From contig NZ_LJIZ01000016.1 of assembly GCF_001420605.1 (NCBI RefSeq), positions 372,001-436,000 of the forward strand: a DNA stretch of 64,000 nucleotides. Reading direction: 5' to 3'. The position numbers and the translations under genes are program-made. This document shows positions 1 through 9,109 of this stretch, in pieces (the stretch's first letter is position 1; each line of letters starts with the position of its first letter). The notes under the pieces are model-generated. The model had not been told where the DNA came from. It was given only the letters and a program-made list of their open reading frames with translations, and did no database searches. Source of the stretch: Bacillus sp. FJAT-25509 (GTDB lineage Bacteria; Bacillota; Bacilli; Bacillales; Bacillaceae_G).

Positions 1-88
1 CTTCTTGCCACCTAGTTGGTACTTTATAATCAAAAGGACGATCTGTTTGTCTGACTGATACATCAACTAAAACTGATGCGTATGTCAT
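1..88 (-). CDS. priA: Primosomal replication protein PriA, N-terminal fragment
   Basis: Only the first 29 codons are in the window; the gene continues past base 1. The peptide starts MTYASVLVDVSVRQTDRPFD and continues with YKVP, which resembles the N-terminal 3'-DNA-binding domain of PriA, the helicase that restarts stalled replication forks. The ATG overlaps the TGA of coaBC in an ATGA junction, so the two are translationally coupled. The order gmk-rpoZ-coaBC-priA is standard in Bacillus and supports the call. Confidence 0.85.
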   Translation of the reverse strand, partial: MTYASVLVDVSVRQTDRPFDYKVPTRWQE

Positions 89-1290
89 CTTTCTACCTCA
101 TTTAATAAGTGATGAACTTCAAGTAGTATTTCTTCTGCTACTTCTTTTTTACTCATTTTAGGAAGTGGCTTCACTTCACCATTCCGCTTAAAAATGGTTA
201 CAATATTCGTATCAGATCCAAAACCAGCCCCTGTTTTCGTCACATCATTTGCAACAATCATATCTGCATTTTTCTTTAAAAGTTTACTTTTTGCATACTC
301 ATCTACTTGATCAGTTTCTGCAGCAAACCCTACTAAAATTTGATGTGTTTTATGTTGACCTAAAGTTAGAAGAATATCTTTCGTACGCTTAAAAGCAATT
401 GAAAGATCACCATCAGCTTTTTTCACTTTTGAATCATAAGTAATTGAAGGTGTGTAATCAGCAACCGCTGCTGTTTTTATGACAACATCCGCTTCATTAT
501 AATAAGACCAAATCGCTTCAAACATTTGCTCCGCAGACTCAGTTTGGATCAATTTACAGCCTTCAGGTGGCGTTAAATTGGTTGGTCCAGAAACGAGGAT
601 TACGTCTGCACCTAAAGAGACTGCAACTTCTGCAATACTATAGCCCATCTTACCCGTTGAATGATTTGAAACAAAGCGAACTGGATCAATTTTTTCAACT
701 GTTGGACCGGCAGAAATGATAATTTTTTTACCTTTTAATAAACCAACTTCTCTTTGGAAATGTTCATTCACGAATTGAACAATTTCTTCAGGCTCTGCTA
801 ATCTACCTTTTCCTACATAGCCACATGCTAAATACCCTTCATTTGGCTCAATAAATCGATGACCAATCTCTTTCAATATGTTCATATTCTTTTGAACAAT
901 CGGATGGTTATACATATTAACATTCATAGCTGGTGCGATCCAAACTGGTTTTGTTGCAGCTAGTAATGTTGCCTGAATCATTTCATCTCCAAGACCATTT
1001 GCTAATTTTCCAATTGTATTAGCAGTCGCTGGAGCAACGATTATTAAATCAGGCCAATCACCTAAATTGATATGTGCAATTTTTGCACTATCTTTTTCAT
1101 CAAAAGTATCTATATAAACATCATTTCTTGATAAAGCTTGAAACGTTAAAGGTGTCACAAATTTTGTAGCGGATAAGCTCATCATTACTTTAACGTCATA
1201 TCCTGCTTGTACTAGTTTACTTGTAAGTGCTGCTGCTTTATAGACTGCAATTCCACCTGAAACACATAGGAGAATCTTTTTTTGTTCCAC
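85..1290 (-). CDS. coaBC: Bifunctional phosphopantothenoylcysteine decarboxylase / phosphopantothenate-cysteine ligase
   Basis: Cytoplasmic flavoenzyme for two steps of coenzyme A synthesis: joining cysteine to 4'-phosphopantothenate and decarboxylating the product. At 401 aa it has the usual family length. The N-terminal CoaC half (about residues 1-180) shows SGGIAVYK, the catalytic-His region AHINLG near residue 73, APAMN near 119 and the substrate-flap Cys in ACGYVG near 156. The CoaB half starts near 185 with ISAGPTVEKIDPVRF and contains KTAAVADY. It lies downstream of rpoZ and overlaps priA by 4 bases. Confidence 0.97.
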   Translation of the reverse strand: MEQKKILLCVSGGIAVYKAAALTSKLVQAGYDVKVMMSLSATKFVTPLTFQALSRNDVYIDTFDEKDSAKIAHINLGDWPDLIIVAPATANTIGKLANGLGDEMIQATLLAATKPVWIAPAMNVNMYNHPIVQKNMNILKEIGHRFIEPNEGYLACGYVGKGRLAEPEEIVQFVNEHFQREVGLLKGKKIIISAGPTVEKIDPVRFVSNHSTGKMGYSIAEVAVSLGADVILVSGPTNLTPPEGCKLIQTESAEQMFEAIWSYYNEADVVIKTAAVADYTPSITYDSKVKKADGDLSIAFKRTKDILLTLGQHKTHQILVGFAAETDQVDEYAKSKLLKKNADMIVANDVTKTGAGFGSDTNIVTIFKRNGEVKPLPKMSKKEVAEEILLEVHHLLNEVER

Positions 1291-1528
1291 TCACCTTCAC
1301 CCTTTCAAATTTTATTCTTTCTATGTAATATGTCAAAAAATAGGTCTTTTGGATGTTCTATGTCTAAGATACCACAAATATGTTTGAAATAAATGTTATA
1401 GGATTTTTCTAAAAAAACTCACAATATTCCTAATCGTATAACTCAGATGCCTAGTTGCACTTATCCCTTTTTCTTAAATCAGCGCTTTTCGTTTATAAAA
1501 CTGCTCGTCGCCATTTTATCACAAAAAT

Positions 1529-1636
1529 AAGACTGCCCCCATTTCTAATCACCACGAAACTTTTAGGAGAGGTGTTAAACACCACGTTGTCCTTTTTAGT
1601 CATATGGAAAATTAGCAAATGTTTTGGGACAGCCTC
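1529..1636. repeat. Possible MITE-like element in the rpoZ-coaBC gap
   Basis: The 362-base gap between coaBC and rpoZ has no credible gene. Within it, GACTGCCCCC (1531) and GGGACAGCCTC (ending 1636) form imperfect inverted ends about 105 bases apart. A perfect palindrome, GGTGTTAAACACC, lies at 1571-1583. Ends of the GGGACAGCCTC type are common at insertion-sequence ends and repeats in Bacillaceae (from memory). A short reading frame on the plus strand here has no recognisable product and is not called. Confidence 0.35.
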
Positions 1637-1652
1637 ATCACACAGTTAAATA

Positions 1653-1865
1653 TTAATCTCCTTTAACTTCTTCAAGTTTTCTATAAGATAATAAGCCAGC
1701 ATTAATTTCTTCTAATGCTTTTCCTACAAATTTATCAGATACCGGTTTTTCAACACGAGTATCTTTATTTACTTGCATTTCGCGAGCACGCTTTGAAGCA
1801 ACTGTTACTAGCGTATATTTTGAGTCTAATTTTGTTAATAAACGGTCAATCGAAGGATATAACAT
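1653..1865 (-). CDS. rpoZ: RNA polymerase omega subunit
   Basis: Small RNA polymerase subunit (70 aa) that helps fold and hold the beta-prime subunit. It begins [20 protein letters not shown] and carries the conserved [10 protein letters not shown] segment and the [15 protein letters not shown] helix of Bacillus omega. It starts 3 bases after gmk ends and precedes coaBC, the standard Bacillus order, so it is almost certainly co-transcribed with gmk. Confidence 0.96.
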   Translation of the reverse strand: MLYPSIDRLLTKLDSKYTLVTVASKRAREMQVNKDTRVEKPVSDKFVGKALEEINAGLLSYRKLEEVKGD

Positions 1866-1868
1866 AGT

Positions 1869-2486
1869 TTATTCGGCCTCCATCATTCTTTTATAATAAT
1901 TTGCAACTCGTTCACGTTTTAAATGTTCACTTAAAATAATTGCTTTAATACGGTCACAAGCTAAATCAACTTGATCATTTTCAACTACATAATCGTAAGC
2001 ATCCATCATTTCTATTTCTTCTTTTGCTGCATTCATACGATTCATAATCACATCTTCAGTTTCTGTACCTCTTGTTACAATTCTATTTTGTAATTCTCTC
2101 ATACTCGGAGGGGCTAAGAAAATAAAAATCCCTTCAGAAAAAGCTTTTTTTACTTGCAGGGCACCTTGAACTTCAATTTCTAGGAAAATGTCTTTTCCTT
2201 CGCTTAATGTTTTTTCAACATAATCAATTGGTGTTCCATAGTAATTACCTACAAACTCTGCCCACTCAAGAAACTTATTTTCATTTATTTTCTGTTTGAA
2301 ATCTTCTTTTGATGTAAAGAAATAATCTACTCCATGTACTTCACCTTCACGAGGATTTCTTGTCGTCATCGAAATACTATATTGCAGATCTAAGTCCTTA
2401 TTATCAAAAATAGCTTTACGCACCGTACCTTTACCTACTCCTGATGGACCAGAAAGTACGATTAATAAGCCTCTTTCATGCCTCAT
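1869..2486 (-). CDS. gmk: Guanylate kinase
   Basis: Phosphorylates GMP to GDP with ATP, an essential step of purine nucleotide metabolism that also limits (p)ppGpp precursors. The 205-aa protein has the P-loop GPSGVGKG at residues 13-20, the GMP-binding segment [19 protein letters not shown] and the lid and core segments expected of the family. rpoZ follows at once. The remA gene that usually lies directly upstream in Bacillus is missing. Confidence 0.97.
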   Translation of the reverse strand: MRHERGLLIVLSGPSGVGKGTVRKAIFDNKDLDLQYSISMTTRNPREGEVHGVDYFFTSKEDFKQKINENKFLEWAEFVGNYYGTPIDYVEKTLSEGKDIFLEIEVQGALQVKKAFSEGIFIFLAPPSMRELQNRIVTRGTETEDVIMNRMNAAKEEIEMMDAYDYVVENDQVDLACDRIKAIILSEHLKRERVANYYKRMMEAE

Positions 2487-2640
2487 TTATGACCCTACCC
2501 TTCTAATTCTAGACAGTTTTATTTATTAAAGGTCAATCTATTGTTACATCTGCGTGTTTAGAGTCAATTAATCAAAAATTAATTAGTCTTCTATTTCACA
2601 TTGTTACCGGACCTTTGCAACTATAAACAAATCTTTTACA

Positions 2641-3510
2641 TTATTCAATATTTTGAACTTGCTCTCTAATTTTTTCAAGATTATTTTTAATTTCAACAAC
2701 TTGTTTAGAAATATCTAATGAATTTGCTTTAGAACCAATCGTATTCACTTCTCGATTCATTTCTTGTACGATGAAATCTAGTTTCCGCCCAATCGATTCC
2801 TTTATTTGTAAAGTTTCATTAAACAATTCTAAATGACTAGTTAGTCGAACTAATTCTTCAGATATGTCACATCGATCTGCAAAGAGCATAATTTCTGTTA
2901 ATAATCTTTGCTCATCAACGGCTGTTAATTCAACTTCCGCTAATTTAGATTGAAGCTTTTCACGATATGATTTCAAAACAAGAGGAGAATGCACTGTAAT
3001 CTGTTTTTTACATTCTTCAATTGCTGTTAATCTCTCTAATAAATCTTTTTTAAGTTGTCCACCTTCTTTGCACTTAACATCAAAAAATTGCTGACATGCA
3101 TTTTCAGTAGTCGTTAATAATAATTCTTCAAAATTATCATTGATTTGTTCTACTTCACTTACTGTAGTAACTTCAGGTAGCTTTAATAAATCGATTGGAT
3201 TATAAGAAGATTTATTTTGCTCTTCACCTGATAGATTTTCAATCGCTTTTTTATATTGTTGAATTAAGCCTTCATCTATTTGTAATGTACGTTGTAATAA
3301 GCCCTCAATTGTAACAAAAACCTCAACTCGACCTCGACTAGTATACTCAGCTACAATTTTCTTAATTGCATCTTCATATGCTAATAATTGCCTCGGCATT
3401 CGAACGATTGTCTCTAAGTATCGATGATTCACTGCTTTCATTTCAATATGTATTTTGTACTGTTCATTTGACAAAATGGCTTTACCATACCCTGTCATAC
3501 TTACGACCAT
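2641..3510 (-). CDS. yicC: YicC family endoribonuclease
   Basis: 289-aa member of the YicC/YloC family; E. coli YicC is an endoribonuclease acting on small RNAs. It starts MVVSMTGYGKA, the family hallmark, has the N-terminal YicC region to about residue 155 and the C-terminal DUF1732 domain with RKLDFIVQEMNREVNTIGSK near the end. It is separated from the upstream P-type ATPase gene by a good terminator and from gmk by about 150 noncoding bases. The exact role in Bacillus is inferred from family membership. Confidence 0.9.
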   Translation of the reverse strand: MVVSMTGYGKAILSNEQYKIHIEMKAVNHRYLETIVRMPRQLLAYEDAIKKIVAEYTSRGRVEVFVTIEGLLQRTLQIDEGLIQQYKKAIENLSGEEQNKSSYNPIDLLKLPEVTTVSEVEQINDNFEELLLTTTENACQQFFDVKCKEGGQLKKDLLERLTAIEECKKQITVHSPLVLKSYREKLQSKLAEVELTAVDEQRLLTEIMLFADRCDISEELVRLTSHLELFNETLQIKESIGRKLDFIVQEMNREVNTIGSKANSLDISKQVVEIKNNLEKIREQVQNIE

Positions 3511-3580
3511 TGTTCCACTTCCAATACACTAATTTTCTCTCTAATTTATTTCCAAATTTTATTCAATATGTAAAAGAGAA

Positions 3581-3609
3581 AAGGTAATAGAGCATACCTC
3601 TACTACCTT
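3581..3609 (-). terminator. Rho-independent terminator of the Ca2+ ATPase gene
   Basis: On the minus strand AAGGTAGTAGAG pairs with CTCTATTACCTT (one G-U wobble) around a short loop and is followed by TTCTCTTTT. It lies between the ATPase stop and the yicC start. Confidence 0.75.
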
Positions 3610-3656
3610 AAGGAATTATAACATATTTTAAATTGGTTATCCATTTTGTTCGCAAA

Positions 3657-6329
3657 TTATTTTTTCTTTGTAAATAATGCTCCTGCAAGCATAAAAGTTG
3701 GAATTGATGAAAGACCTCCAATTAAGAACCAATCTCTAGGTACGATCGGAATCGTTTTGAAAATAGGTTGTAATGGTGGGTAGTAAATAACAACAAGCAT
3801 TAATAACATTGAAACGATAACAGCACCAATTAAATATAAATTTCCAAATACATTTCGATGAAAAATGGATCGTTCACTTCTACAATCAAATACATGAATT
3901 AATTGAGCTAAAACTAATGTGGAGAATGCTACTGTTTGTGCGTATTCAAGTTGATTCGGATGCTGATTATAGGAAATAATGAATGCTAATAGTGTGACAA
4001 ATCCAATTAAAAATCCTCTTGAAATAATTTTCCATCCTAAACCTCTTGCAAATATCCCTTCTGATAATGAACGAGGACTTCTTTTCATTACATCATCTTC
4101 AGCTGAATCAACACCTAATGCCATTGCAGGTAAGCCATCAGTCACTAGATTTACCCATAGAATTTGTACTGGAACAAGTGGTAAAGGTAGCGCTAATAAC
4201 ATCGCAAACAACATAACTAAAATTTCACCTACATTTGAAGCTAATAAATAACGGATAAATTTACGAATATTACTATAAATATTACGTCCTTCTTTAATTG
4301 CAGACTTGATCGTAGCAAAATTATCATCCAGTAAAACTAATGCTGAAGCTTCCTTTGCTACATCTGTACCTGTAATCCCCATTGAAATTCCAATATCCGA
4401 TGCTTTAATTGCTGGTGCATCATTTACGCCATCACCAGTCATTGCTACAATATGTCCATTCGCTTGTAGTGCTTTAACAATTTTTAATTTATGTTCAGGT
4501 GAAACTCGGGCAAATACAGCAGCATCTTCAACAAATTCCTGAATCTGCTCTACAGAAAGTGCATCTAATTCTTTTCCTTCAACTACTCTACCGTTATCTC
4601 TTAAGATTCCTAGTTTTCTAGCAATACTAGAAGCAGTTAACTTATGATCCCCAGTAATCATAATCGTCCTAATACCAGCTTCTTTACATTCTTGAACAGC
4701 TTGTGCAACTTCTGCTCTTGGTGGGTCAATCATCCCTTGTAAACCAATAAATGTTAAATTGCTTTCGAGATCCCTTTCATCTAAGATCGAATTTGGATTT
4801 AAAGGTTTAAAAGCAATCGCAATCGTACGAAGTGCATTATTTGCATAAGTTTCAATTGTACTTTCCACTGCATTTTGTCTAAACGTGTTTAATTGTTCTT
4901 CTCTTTCATGCCATAAAATTGAATTACATTTTGAAAGTAAGACGTCTGGTGCACCCTTCGTAATTACAAACTGTTCACCTGAACGATTTTTCACAACGAC
5001 CGACATCATTTTCCGTGTACTATCAAAAGGAAGCTCATGTATTCTAGTAAAATTAGAATTTACGTATTCTCGGTTGATCCCAGCTTTATAACCCGCAACA
5101 ACAATCGCACCTTCAGTAGGATCACCATCTAGTACGATTTCTTTTTTCTTTTGAATTAATTGTGCATCACTACATATAGAACCGAATACAAGTGTTTGAA
5201 ATAATTGTTTATTTAATGTTGGATTAATGGTTCTCTCTTTATTCGTAAATTCTCCATCGATTGCATATCCATTTCCTGTTACTTCAAAACTAGACCCACC
5301 CGACCAAATATTTGTAACTGTCATTTTATTTTCCGTCATAGTCCCTGTTTTATCTGAACAAATGACTGAAGCACATCCTAATGTTTCAACCGCTTGAAGC
5401 TTTCGAACGATTGCTTTCTTTTTAATCATTCGTTGCACACCCAGTGATAAAGCAACCGTTACAATTGCTGGCAAGCCTTCAGGAATCGCAGCAACTGCAA
5501 GTGACACACCCGCTAAAAACATATGATATAATTCATTTCCTTGATATACACCGATAAATACAACTAAAGCTGTTAAAAATAATGCAAGAATAATTAATAT
5601 TTTACCTAATTGTTCTAATCGTCTTTGTAAAGGTGTAACAATGGTTTCTGTATTTTGAAGTAAATTCGCAATTTGCCCCATTGCTGTTTTCATTCCTGTG
5701 GAAACAACAACTCCTTTACCATTTCCACGCGTAACGAGTGTTCCCATAAAGCCCATATTATCTTGATCACCAATACCAATATCATCGGCCTGAATTGATT
5801 CAAATCTTTTTTGAACCGGAACAGATTCACCTGTTAGCGCTGATTCTTCTATGTATAAACTTGATGCTTCGATTATGCGAATATCAGCACCAATCCGATC
5901 GCCACTTGAAAACTTAATAATATCCCCAACAACTAAATCTCTTGAAGGGAGCTTAACAAACTGCCCGTCACGTAAAACATTTACTTGTGGAGCAGCCAAT
6001 TCTTTCAAAGCTTCTAATGATCTCTCTGCCTTAGCTTCTTGAAAATATCCTAAAATCCCGTTAATTAATACAATTGCCATAATCGCAACTGCATCTACTA
6101 CTTCCTTTAAAAAGATTGATATAATCGTTGCGCCTAATAGAACAAATACCATAAAATCATTAAACTGATTTAAAAATAAAACGAGTTTGGAAGTTTTCTC
6201 TGATTCCTTTAATTCATTTGCCCCAAAAGTTGCTCGCCTTTGCTTTACCTCCTCATCAGTTAAACCGGAGGAAACATTTGTATTCGTTACTTGCACGACT
6301 TCTTCCGCTCTCATCCGATAAAAATTCAT
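3657..6329 (-). CDS. yloB: Calcium-transporting P-type (IIA) ATPase
   Basis: Membrane ATPase that exports Ca2+, a SERCA-like pump related to B. subtilis YloB. It shows the N-terminal cation-ATPase domain, the actuator motif TGES near residue 170, the phosphorylation motif DKTGTMT with Asp near residue 326, the ion-site motif PEGLPA in the preceding helix, and the hinge GDGVNDAP near residue 632. Ten membrane helices are expected in its 890 aa. An upstream GTG gives a 894-aa version, but the ATG at 6329 is preferred: it matches YloB's N-terminus and has an AGGGGTG box 9 bases upstream. Confidence 0.93.
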   Translation of the reverse strand: MNFYRMRAEEVVQVTNTNVSSGLTDEEVKQRRATFGANELKESEKTSKLVLFLNQFNDFMVFVLLGATIISIFLKEVVDAVAIMAIVLINGILGYFQEAKAERSLEALKELAAPQVNVLRDGQFVKLPSRDLVVGDIIKFSSGDRIGADIRIIEASSLYIEESALTGESVPVQKRFESIQADDIGIGDQDNMGFMGTLVTRGNGKGVVVSTGMKTAMGQIANLLQNTETIVTPLQRRLEQLGKILIILALFLTALVVFIGVYQGNELYHMFLAGVSLAVAAIPEGLPAIVTVALSLGVQRMIKKKAIVRKLQAVETLGCASVICSDKTGTMTENKMTVTNIWSGGSSFEVTGNGYAIDGEFTNKERTINPTLNKQLFQTLVFGSICSDAQLIQKKKEIVLDGDPTEGAIVVAGYKAGINREYVNSNFTRIHELPFDSTRKMMSVVVKNRSGEQFVITKGAPDVLLSKCNSILWHEREEQLNTFRQNAVESTIETYANNALRTIAIAFKPLNPNSILDERDLESNLTFIGLQGMIDPPRAEVAQAVQECKEAGIRTIMITGDHKLTASSIARKLGILRDNGRVVEGKELDALSVEQIQEFVEDAAVFARVSPEHKLKIVKALQANGHIVAMTGDGVNDAPAIKASDIGISMGITGTDVAKEASALVLLDDNFATIKSAIKEGRNIYSNIRKFIRYLLASNVGEILVMLFAMLLALPLPLVPVQILWVNLVTDGLPAMALGVDSAEDDVMKRSPRSLSEGIFARGLGWKIISRGFLIGFVTLLAFIISYNQHPNQLEYAQTVAFSTLVLAQLIHVFDCRSERSIFHRNVFGNLYLIGAVIVSMLLMLVVIYYPPLQPIFKTIPIVPRDWFLIGGLSSIPTFMLAGALFTKKK

Positions 6330-6795
6330 ACCCGCGTTCACCCCTAATTAAACATTAGGTAAGTTGTCCCCCTTACCTCTCATAAAAGCATATTCAGACT
6401 CGTCCAAATAAATGATATAATGATGAAAATAAATCTAACTTTTAACCAACTAGAACTCTGACAAGACCAATCAAGATATTGTATGATTAAATTCTATGAA
6501 AAATTTCTGATTGTTTATTTAATGGATATGTCCTAGTTTATGAATTATGTTGGGACTAAATAAATTGAGTGTAGTTCGAGAAGAAATCAGGAAATACGTT
6601 TGTATGGACTTTTACATTTTTTAATTTAATATCTTTCCCGTTCCATATAATTTGATTTTCAGTAATTCGTCCATTCCAGAGTAAAAACAACGTTCTTTTT
6701 TCATGGTTATTAAGTCACTTAAGTTACTTTGAATCCCCATCATTTTATTGAACTTATAATTGAATTAGAATTGAATACAATTAGAGAAGTGATTG
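6330..6795. other. Intergenic region, no recognised feature
   Basis: About 470 AT-rich bases upstream of the divergent ATPase and rqcH genes. I see no gene or stable hairpin here. The promoters of both flanking genes must lie in this gap or beside the repeat that follows. Confidence 0.4.
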
Positions 6796-6912
6796 GAACG
6801 GAAGGGTGCTCGACTCCTATGGGAAATGCGGAAAGCCTGAGACCCCGCACAGAACGAGGAGGCTCAGGTTCCGCCCCATGGAAAGCGAGCATCCTGCAGT
6901 GGAAATCAACGT
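6796..6912. repeat. Bacillaceae-type dispersed palindromic repeat
   Basis: A GC-rich island in an AT-rich gap. Outer arms GGGTGCTCGACTCC and GGAAAGCGAGCATCC pair imperfectly, and the inner arms GCCTGAGACC and GGAGGCTCAGG form a second stem, with CCGCACAGAACGA between. The sequence resembles a repeat family scattered through many Bacillus genomes (GGAAGGATGCTCGACTCC ... GCGAGCATCC), known to me from memory. A 64-codon open frame through it is read as an artefact. Confidence 0.7.
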
Positions 6913-7024
6913 CCTTATTCTAATTGATATTTGGTCAAATTTAATAACCTCATCATTTTATTTATAATGATTAAAAATTATAATAATAAAAAAATAGTGT
7001 TTTAAAGAGTAGGACGTGATACAT

Positions 7025-8722
7025 ATGTCTTTTGACGGACTTTTTACAGGAGCTATGACAAACGAAGTAGCTCTACTAACAACTGGAAGAATATCAAAAA
7101 TTGTACAACCAAGTAACTATGAAGTACTACTTACCGTGAGAGCAAATGGTGCCAATTACAAACTATTATTAAGTGCTCACCCTAGTTACGCAAGATTCCA
7201 TTTTACAAATCAAAACTACGATACCCCATCAGAACCATCAATGTTTACAATGCTTTTAAGAAAACATTTAAACGGTGGGTTCATTGAAAGCATTACACAA
7301 TTAGAACACGAGCGAATCGTTAACATTAAAGTTCGTAGTAGAAATGAAATTGGTGATGAACAATACCGAACATTGATCATCGAATTAATGGGTAGACATA
7401 GTAATATCATTTTAATTGATGAAGAAAGACAAATAATCTTAGACAGTATTAAGCATGTACCGATGGCAGTGAATCGTCATCGAATTGTACAACCCGGTGC
7501 AACTTATATTTCTCCTCCAAATCAAGAAAAACATGATCCATTTCAAGTTATTTCTGTAGAGGAGTTTAATCAAATTATAAACCAAGGTGAGGTGTCACCA
7601 TCCGAAGCAATTGTTCAGCAGTTCTCCGGAATCTCTCCATTACTCGCAAATGAAATTGTCTATAATGGAAAAGAAGATGTATATAATTCGTTTAAAACAA
7701 TCATGAATGAAATACAATTAAAAAAGTTTACTCCTTCACTTTTCCGCTTAGAATCAAGAGAAATGTTTTATTTCATAAACTTATCTCACTTACAAGCCGA
7801 ACAAACTGTTTTCGCTAGCTTAAGTGAACTTTTAGATGTTTATTACTTTGGTAAAGCAGAACGTGACCGTGTAAAACAACAAAGCGGAGATTTAGAAAAA
7901 CTGTTACAAAATGAACTTACAAAAAACAAGAAAAAAATTAAAAAATTACACAAAAGTCTTGAAGATACTGATAAAGCAGATAAAATTCAGTTACAAGGCG
8001 AATTGCTTACTGCAAATATGTTTGCACTACAAAAAGGTATGAAAGAAATTGAAGTAATTAATTACTATGACGAAAATGGTGCCACAATGGTCATACCGTT
8101 ATCACCATTAAAAACACCTTCTGAAAATGCACAAGCTTATTTCACAAAATATACTAAGCTTAAAAATTCGGTAGCACATATTAAAGAACAAATTAAATTA
8201 ACGATAGAAGAAAATGATTATTTAGAGACAGTTATTCAACAAATCGAGTCTGCTTCCCCACGTGATTTAGAAGAAATTAGAGAAGAACTAGTGGAAACGG
8301 GTTATATAAGAAAGAAAAAATCGAAAAAAGCCCAAAAGTCAAACAAACAAAAAGTTACATTAGATGAATACATCTCTACTACTGGTGAACAATTATTAGT
8401 CGGTAAAAATAATAAACAAAATGATTATCTAACCAATAAACTTGCGAGCAGGGACGAGCTTTGGTTTCATACAAAAGATATCCCGGGCTCCCATGTTGTC
8501 ATTCGTGCTAAGGATCCTAGTGAAAATGCAATTAAAGAAGCAGCTATTATCGCTGCATATTTTAGTAAAGCGCGTCAATCAAGCTCGGTCCCAGTCGATT
8601 ACACAGAAATTCGCCATGTTAAAAAACCAAATGGTTCCAAACCAGGTTTTGTCATTTACGAACAAAACAATACGGTGTATGTAACACCTGATGAAGAACT
8701 TGTTTTAAAATTGAAGAAATAA
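7025..8722 (+). CDS. rqcH: Ribosome quality control protein RqcH (NEMF/Tae2 family)
   Basis: Binds stalled 50S-peptidyl-tRNA complexes and directs C-terminal alanine tailing that marks nascent chains for degradation. The 565-aa protein begins MSFDGLFTGAMTNEV (NFACT-N domain), has a charged coiled coil at about residues 285-420, and ends in the NFACT-R domain with DELWFHTKDIPGSHVVIR. A GTG at 7016 is in frame, but only 2 bases separate it from the AGG at 7011, so the ATG at 7025 is chosen. Older names are yloA and FbpA-like. It is divergent from the ATPase gene, as in B. subtilis. Confidence 0.95.
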   Translation: MSFDGLFTGAMTNEVALLTTGRISKIVQPSNYEVLLTVRANGANYKLLLSAHPSYARFHFTNQNYDTPSEPSMFTMLLRKHLNGGFIESITQLEHERIVNIKVRSRNEIGDEQYRTLIIELMGRHSNIILIDEERQIILDSIKHVPMAVNRHRIVQPGATYISPPNQEKHDPFQVISVEEFNQIINQGEVSPSEAIVQQFSGISPLLANEIVYNGKEDVYNSFKTIMNEIQLKKFTPSLFRLESREMFYFINLSHLQAEQTVFASLSELLDVYYFGKAERDRVKQQSGDLEKLLQNELTKNKKKIKKLHKSLEDTDKADKIQLQGELLTANMFALQKGMKEIEVINYYDENGATMVIPLSPLKTPSENAQAYFTKYTKLKNSVAHIKEQIKLTIEENDYLETVIQQIESASPRDLEEIREELVETGYIRKKKSKKAQKSNKQKVTLDEYISTTGEQLLVGKNNKQNDYLTNKLASRDELWFHTKDIPGSHVVIRAKDPSENAIKEAAIIAAYFSKARQSSSVPVDYTEIRHVKKPNGSKPGFVIYEQNNTVYVTPDEELVLKLKK

Positions 8723-8757
8723 AAAAATGGTGCCTATAAAAATGGCACCATTTTTTT
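8723..8757 (+). terminator. Terminator after rqcH
   Basis: AAAAATGGTGCC and GGCACCATTTTT form a perfect stem followed by a T run, starting directly after the rqcH stop codon. Confidence 0.93.
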
Positions 8758-8780
8758 CATGACCTACTGTGCAAACCTAT

Positions 8781-8975
8781 TTACTTTTTCATTTCAACTT
8801 TTTCATTTTTACTACTTACTATTGATCCTAAAAATAATACAAGTCCTACGCAAAATCCAAAAATTAAATTCAAGAAAATCTCATCTTCTCTTATATATTT
8901 AATGATTAAATAAGCAGCAAAAAATAGCATCGTAATGACGCCGAAATACTTTAATACATCCCTTACTTTTACCAT
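8781..8975 (-). CDS. Small two-helix membrane protein, unknown function
   Basis: 64 aa. Two hydrophobic segments, YFGVITMLFFAAYLIIKYI (about 10-28) and IFLNLIFGFCVGLVLFLGSI (about 33-52), flank a short charged loop (REDE), and the tail is basic. A GGGGAG box lies 11 bases before the ATG. Its transcription would be shielded from racemase by the terminator at 9075-9109. I recognise no family; it may be a real small membrane gene or an annotated hypothetical of low conservation. Confidence 0.6.
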   Translation of the reverse strand: MVKVRDVLKYFGVITMLFFAAYLIIKYIREDEIFLNLIFGFCVGLVLFLGSIVSSKNEKVEMKK

Positions 8976-9074
8976 CTAAATACAATCTCCCCTCTCTTAT
9001 AGATAAAAGTTTTCAAAAGATTGACTTTAACAACTATTCGATCATAAACAATATTAGACCTGTATTTAAAAATA

Positions 9075-9109
9075 AAAAGAGATAAGCTAAATCTAGCTTA
9101 TCTCTTTTT
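9075..9109 (-). terminator. Terminator containing the stop codon of the racemase gene
   Basis: AAAAAGAGATAAGCT and AGCTTATCTCTTTTT form a 15-bp perfect stem with a T tail on both strands. The last four codons and the TAA of the glutamate racemase gene form one arm. Confidence 0.9.

Noticed and set aside
1455-1649. 64-codon plus-strand frame in the rpoZ-coaBC gap
   Set aside because: No ribosome binding site, no recognisable protein, and it runs through the MITE-like sequence.
6729-6923. 64-codon plus-strand frame before rqcH
   Set aside because: It is the translation of a palindromic repeat, with no proper start.
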